From an uncultured Anaerolineaceae bacterium (GTDB lineage Bacteria; Chloroflexota; Anaerolineae; Anaerolineales; Anaerolineaceae), in the NCBI GenBank assembly GCA_938020565.1, contig CALIHP010000021.1:1-7711 (forward strand): a DNA stretch of 7,711 nucleotides, read 5' to 3'. Under the pieces are notes generated by a model. It had not been told where the DNA came from and did not search any database. It saw nothing but the letters and a program-made list of their open reading frames with translations. Numbering within the stretch: the first letter of the stretch is position 1; every line of letters begins with the position of its first letter. A program made the translations under genes and the position numbers. Shown here one piece after another: positions 5,515 to 7,711 of this stretch.

Positions 5515-5625
5515 CCGGATATGCGCCGGCGCGCATCGTCCTGTTAATCTTATCAAAAAAATCAGGATTTTTCGGGCAATTCGCTATGAAATCGCGGCGC
5601 GCAGAACGCCCATCTGGTCAGCCCG
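5500..5625. repeat. Long-range 10-bp inverted repeat CGGGCTGACC / GGTCAGCCCG
   Basis: CGGGCTGACC at 5500-5509 is exactly complementary to GGTCAGCCCG at 5616-5625, 106 bases apart, within the 238-base gap between the divergent SH3b operon and the peptidase gene. Paired identical half-sites placed near both promoters fit a shared regulator binding site, though chance is possible. Confidence 0.4.
5511..5533. repeat. GC-rich hairpin CGCGCCGG/CCGGCGCG
   Basis: CGCGCCGG (5511-5518) pairs perfectly with CCGGCGCG (5526-5533) across a 7-base loop. No T-run follows on either strand, so it is not a standard terminator. It adds to the dense secondary structure of this divergent intergenic region. Confidence 0.4.
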
Positions 5626-5715
5626 TAATCCAGCCCCGCACCAGACTCGATTAAAATTATCCAAAACGCAATTCAAATCGCGGTCCTCCGCGATCTACAA
5701 GGAGCGAAAACAACG

Positions 5716-6708
5716 ATGAACTATGAATCTATCCATAAAATTCCGGGATTTAAAATCGGTCACGCCGAAGACACCACAGCGCTGACCGGCTGCACCGTGA
5801 TCCTCTGCGATGAGAAAACCTGCGGCGGCGTCGATCAGCGCGGCGGCGCGCCCGGTACCCGCGAAACCGACCTGCTTCGCCCCATGCATTTAGTCGAACA
5901 TGTCAACGCAGTCCTGCTTTCCGGCGGGTCCGCGTTCGGGCTGGACGCGGCGGCCGGAATCATGCGCTACTGCGAAGACCAGGGCATGGGGTACCCGGTC
6001 GGGCCAACGCGCGTCCCGATCGTTCCTGGAGCGGTCCTGATGGACCTGACCGTCGGCGATCATCGCGTCCGCCCCAACGCGGCAATGGGCTACGCCGCCT
6101 GTCAGGCGGCCGACGGCTCCGAACCGAAGCAGGGGAACGTCGGCGCGGGAACCGGCGCGACCGTCGGGAAAATCCTTGGCATGGGACAGTGCATGAAGGG
6201 CGGGATTGGTCATGCCGCGCTTGACCTCGGCGGAGGCCTTTGGATCGGCGCGATCATCGCCGTGAACGCGCTGGGAGACGTCGTCGATCCGGACAGCGGG
6301 AAAATTCTCGCCGGCGCGCGGACAATTTCGAAAGGGCCGATCCGGATCGGCGAGCCCGGATATTTCGCCGACACGCTGTCCATCATGCGCTCGACGCTGG
6401 GCCAGCAGGCGCTGGCCCTGTCCTCAAAGGCCAATACCGTCATCGGCGCTGTCCTGACCAACGCCAGACTGACCAAAAACGAAGCGAATAAACTGGCGCA
6501 ATGCGCACAGAACGGGCTGGCGCTGACGATCCGGCCGGCCCATACCATGTTCGACGGGGACACGATCTTCGCGCTCGCCTCCCGGAAAAAAAACGGGAAT
6601 ATTCATACGCTCGCCGCGCACGCGCCGCTCGTCGTCGCCCGCGCCGTCGTTAACGCGGTTCGATTCGCCAAACCCGTTGGACATATTCCCGCGATCGCCT
6701 CGAACTAA
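5716..6708 (+). CDS. P1 family peptidase (MEROPS S58, DmpA/aminopeptidase-like)
   Basis: A 330-residue N-terminal-nucleophile hydrolase of the P1/S58 family, which includes DmpA aminopeptidases, beta-peptidyl aminopeptidases and the nylon oligomer hydrolase NylC. Characteristic segments in order are PGFKIGHAED (about 10-19), GCTVILCDE, the GGVDQRGGAPGTRETDLL block (37-54), VNAVLLSGGSAFGLDAAAGI (63-82), GNVGAGTGATVGKILG (140-155), GGIGHAALDLGG, and KANTVIGAVLTNARLTKNEA. These enzymes cleave themselves before the nucleophile; N240-T241 is the likely site, with Thr241 the nucleophile, in the NylC manner. The C-terminal TMFDGDTIFALAS segment is also typical. No signal peptide is present, so it is cytoplasmic. 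AAGGAG (about 5699-5704) lies 11 bases upstream of the ATG. It is transcribed divergently from the SH3b operon and alone. The natural substrate cannot be told from sequence; annotation as L-aminopeptidase/D-esterase would be a guess. Confidence 0.92.
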   Translation: MNYESIHKIPGFKIGHAEDTTALTGCTVILCDEKTCGGVDQRGGAPGTRETDLLRPMHLVEHVNAVLLSGGSAFGLDAAAGIMRYCEDQGMGYPVGPTRVPIVPGAVLMDLTVGDHRVRPNAAMGYAACQAADGSEPKQGNVGAGTGATVGKILGMGQCMKGGIGHAALDLGGGLWIGAIIAVNALGDVVDPDSGKILAGARTISKGPIRIGEPGYFADTLSIMRSTLGQQALALSSKANTVIGAVLTNARLTKNEANKLAQCAQNGLALTIRPAHTMFDGDTIFALASRKKNGNIHTLAAHAPLVVARAVVNAVRFAKPVGHIPAIASN

Positions 6709-6742
6709 GTCCCTGTCTGGCCCCTCGCGATAAGCTGAGCGA

Positions 6743-6776
6743 ACCCGGATGTTCCGGAAATACCGGCCGTCCGGGT
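6743..6776 (+). terminator. Hairpin after the peptidase gene, possible terminator
   Basis: ACCCGGA (6743-6749) pairs with TCCGGGT (6770-6776), and an inner CCGG/CCGG pair (6754-6757, 6763-6766) continues the stem across an AAATA loop. It lies 35 bases after the stop codon. Only a weak T-rich stretch (CATTCTTCC) follows, so it may be a poor or Rho-assisted terminator, or serve transcript stability. Confidence 0.5.
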
Positions 6777-6834
6777 CATTCTTCCGTTGAATCCTTCCCG
6801 TGGCGCTGAATGAATCGGATATAATTATAGATTG

Positions 6835-6856
6835 CGTGCGGGATTTGCACGTTTAT
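6835..6856 (+). terminator. Small hairpin with short T-rich tail, weak terminator candidate
   Basis: CGTGC (6835-6839) and GCACG (6847-6851) flank GGGATTT and are followed by TTTATT. The stem is only 5 bp, so it is at best a backup terminator for the peptidase transcript. An isolated TATAAT (6820-6825) lies just before it without a matching -35 box. Confidence 0.3.
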
Positions 6857-6920
6857 TAAACCTTAATATCCGAAGAGACGCGATTTCAACCTTCCATGAA
6901 AAACTCGTTCAAGTTCACAG

Positions 6921-6949
6921 TTGAAAAACGCAAAAAAGTTTTGTAATAT
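6921..6949 (+). promoter_or_regulatory. Near-consensus housekeeping promoter of the sigma factor gene
   Basis: TTGAAA (6921-6926) and TAATAT (6944-6949) are separated by exactly 17 bases, 41 bases before the rpoD ATG. A TTGTAAT repeat (6941-6947 and 6955-6961) surrounds the -10 and initiation region. The strength and spacing suggest constitutive expression by the principal sigma factor, that is, self-recognition. Confidence 0.75.
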
Positions 6950-6990
6950 AGATATTGTAATCTCCAAGCGGGCGGAGGAAAAGGTTAAGC

Positions 6991-7711
6991 ATGGAAAATG
7001 ACATTATTGACGTCGAACTGGATGACGATTCTTACAGCGCGGTAAATCGTCTTCTCGAAATCGCGCGGAAAAAGACGTTCGCGACGATTGACGACATTCT
7101 TCAAGTCTTTCCCGAAGCGGAACAGAACGTCGACCAGCTCGAAGAAGCGTTCTCAGCGCTCCAGAACGTCGGCATCCCCTACATCGAAGATCCCACCGAA
7201 GAAGACGAAGTCGGCGTCGATGAGCTGGACCTGCTGGCGGACGATTTAGAGATCGCCCCGAACCTCTATCAGGACGACCTCGCCAATATCGATACGGACG
7301 ACACGATCGGCCTTTATTTAAAAGAAGTCAGCCGTGTCCCGCTGCTCAGCGCCGACGAAGAAGTCGACCTGGCTCAGCGGATCGAACGCGGACGGATCGC
7401 CCGCGAAGAACTCGCGCATATCAGCGTCACCGATCATCGCCGCAGCGAACTTCGCCGCAGCATCGAGGACAGCTGGGACGCGCGCGGACATCTCATCACC
7501 GCCAATTCGCGTCTCGTCATCAGCGTCGCGAAAAAGTACATGGGCCGCGGCGTACCCTTCCTGGACCTTATTCAGGAAGGAAATATCGGACTCATCCGCG
7601 CGACGAAAAAATTCGATTATCGCCGGGGCCATAAATTCAGCACCTATGCGACATGGTGGATCCGCCAGGCCGTCACCCGCGCGATCGCCGATCAGGGCAG
7701 GACGATCCGCG
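6991..7711 (+). CDS. rpoD: RNA polymerase principal sigma factor RpoD/SigA, 3' end outside the window
   Basis: The first 240 codons are present and the gene continues past the right edge. Residues about 1-70 are a compact, acidic region 1.1 (MENDIIDVELDDDSYSAVNR, TIDDILQVFP, LEEAFSALQNVGIPYIED). An acidic linker follows, then region 1.2 at about 105-130 (DDTIGLYLKEVSRVPLLSAD and EEVDLAQRIERG). After a short spacer comes region 2: ANSRLVISVAKKYMGRGVPF (2.1), LDLIQEGNIGLIRATKKFDY (2.2), RRGHKFSTYATWWIRQAVTR (2.3, melting and -10 contacts) and AIADQGRTIR (start of 2.4/3.0). The presence of region 1.1 and the near-perfect region 2 mark a primary rather than alternative sigma factor. The long non-conserved insert of proteobacterial sigma70 is absent, as in most other phyla. 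GGAGGAAAAGG (6974-6984) precedes the ATG. If this chromosome has several rpoD paralogues, this could be one of them. Confidence 0.93.
   Translation, partial: MENDIIDVELDDDSYSAVNRLLEIARKKTFATIDDILQVFPEAEQNVDQLEEAFSALQNVGIPYIEDPTEEDEVGVDELDLLADDLEIAPNLYQDDLANIDTDDTIGLYLKEVSRVPLLSADEEVDLAQRIERGRIAREELAHISVTDHRRSELRRSIEDSWDARGHLITANSRLVISVAKKYMGRGVPFLDLIQEGNIGLIRATKKFDYRRGHKFSTYATWWIRQAVTRAIADQGRTIR

Noticed and set aside
5890..6684. Several minus-strand and one plus-strand open frames inside the P1 peptidase gene
   Set aside because: They overlap a full-length recognisable peptidase and show only the Arg/Ala/Gly-rich composition expected from alternative frames.
6820..6825. TATAAT as an additional rpoD promoter
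   Set aside because: No -35-like hexamer lies 16-18 bases upstream and it has no extended TGn; the promoter at 6921-6949 is far better.
7318..7632. Minus-strand open frame inside rpoD
   Set aside because: It is a shadow of a highly conserved sigma factor sequence in GC-rich DNA.
1..7711. CRISPR array, tRNA, rRNA, toxin-antitoxin pair or defence island
   Set aside because: I looked for regularly spaced repeats, tRNA-like arms and pairs of small overlapping genes and saw none on either strand.

Overview
The window joins two unlike kinds of DNA. From about position 2930 to the right end it is GC-rich bacterial chromosome with ordinary housekeeping genes. From position 1 to about 2925 it is visibly AT-rich and holds unrelated, mostly broken accessory genes. 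The GC-rich side (RicT-like PSP1 protein, SH3b lipid-facing or wall-facing protein with a proline/threonine-rich stalk and C-terminal membrane anchor, S58/P1 peptidase, principal sigma factor with a short region 1.1) looks most like a Chloroflexota genome of the Anaerolineae type. That assignment is inference from protein style and codon use, not a search result. The AT-rich side has two flavours: a left part (1 to about 1470) with signal-peptide style and composition reminiscent of host-associated spirochaetes (Treponema-like, weak inference), and a middle part (about 1470 to 2925) that is clearly Clostridia/Firmicutes mobile-element cargo.

Layout. 1-650 (minus): N-terminal 216 residues of a secreted protein, running off the left edge, with a degenerate M23/LytM-like fold. 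771-1469 (minus): protein with two EF-hand-like Asp-rich loops, probably missing its 5' end. 1473-2096 (plus): TetR-family regulator, then a terminator, a 26-bp imperfect palindrome that is a good operator candidate, and a strong ribosome-binding site driving only the first ~23 codons of an ABC transporter. 2271-2867 (minus): decayed large serine recombinase with one +1 frameshift and two internal deletions. 2952-2983: strong terminator ending the minus-strand chromosomal operon. 3050-3892 (minus): endonuclease IV (nfo) interrupted by one in-frame TAG. 3885-4805 (minus): ricT/PSP1. 4836-5477 (minus): SH3b membrane-anchored protein. 5716-6708 (plus): P1/S58 family peptidase. 6921-6949: near-consensus promoter. 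6991 to the right edge (plus): rpoD/sigA, first 240 codons.

How it fits together. The three minus-strand genes (SH3b protein, ricT, nfo) are closely spaced or overlapping and share one terminator, so they read as one operon divergent from the peptidase gene. The AT-rich block immediately beyond that terminator looks like the scar of an integrated element: a recombinase gene starting at the right end and pointing inwards, a TetR regulator with its transporter cut off after 23 codons, and an abrupt junction at about 1470 where two divergent reading frames start 3 bases apart. I see no intact novel defence or mobile system. The most notable points are the single amber codon in an otherwise complete nfo and the mosaic, multiply deleted recombinase scar. 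An assembly chimera cannot be excluded for the compositional break.
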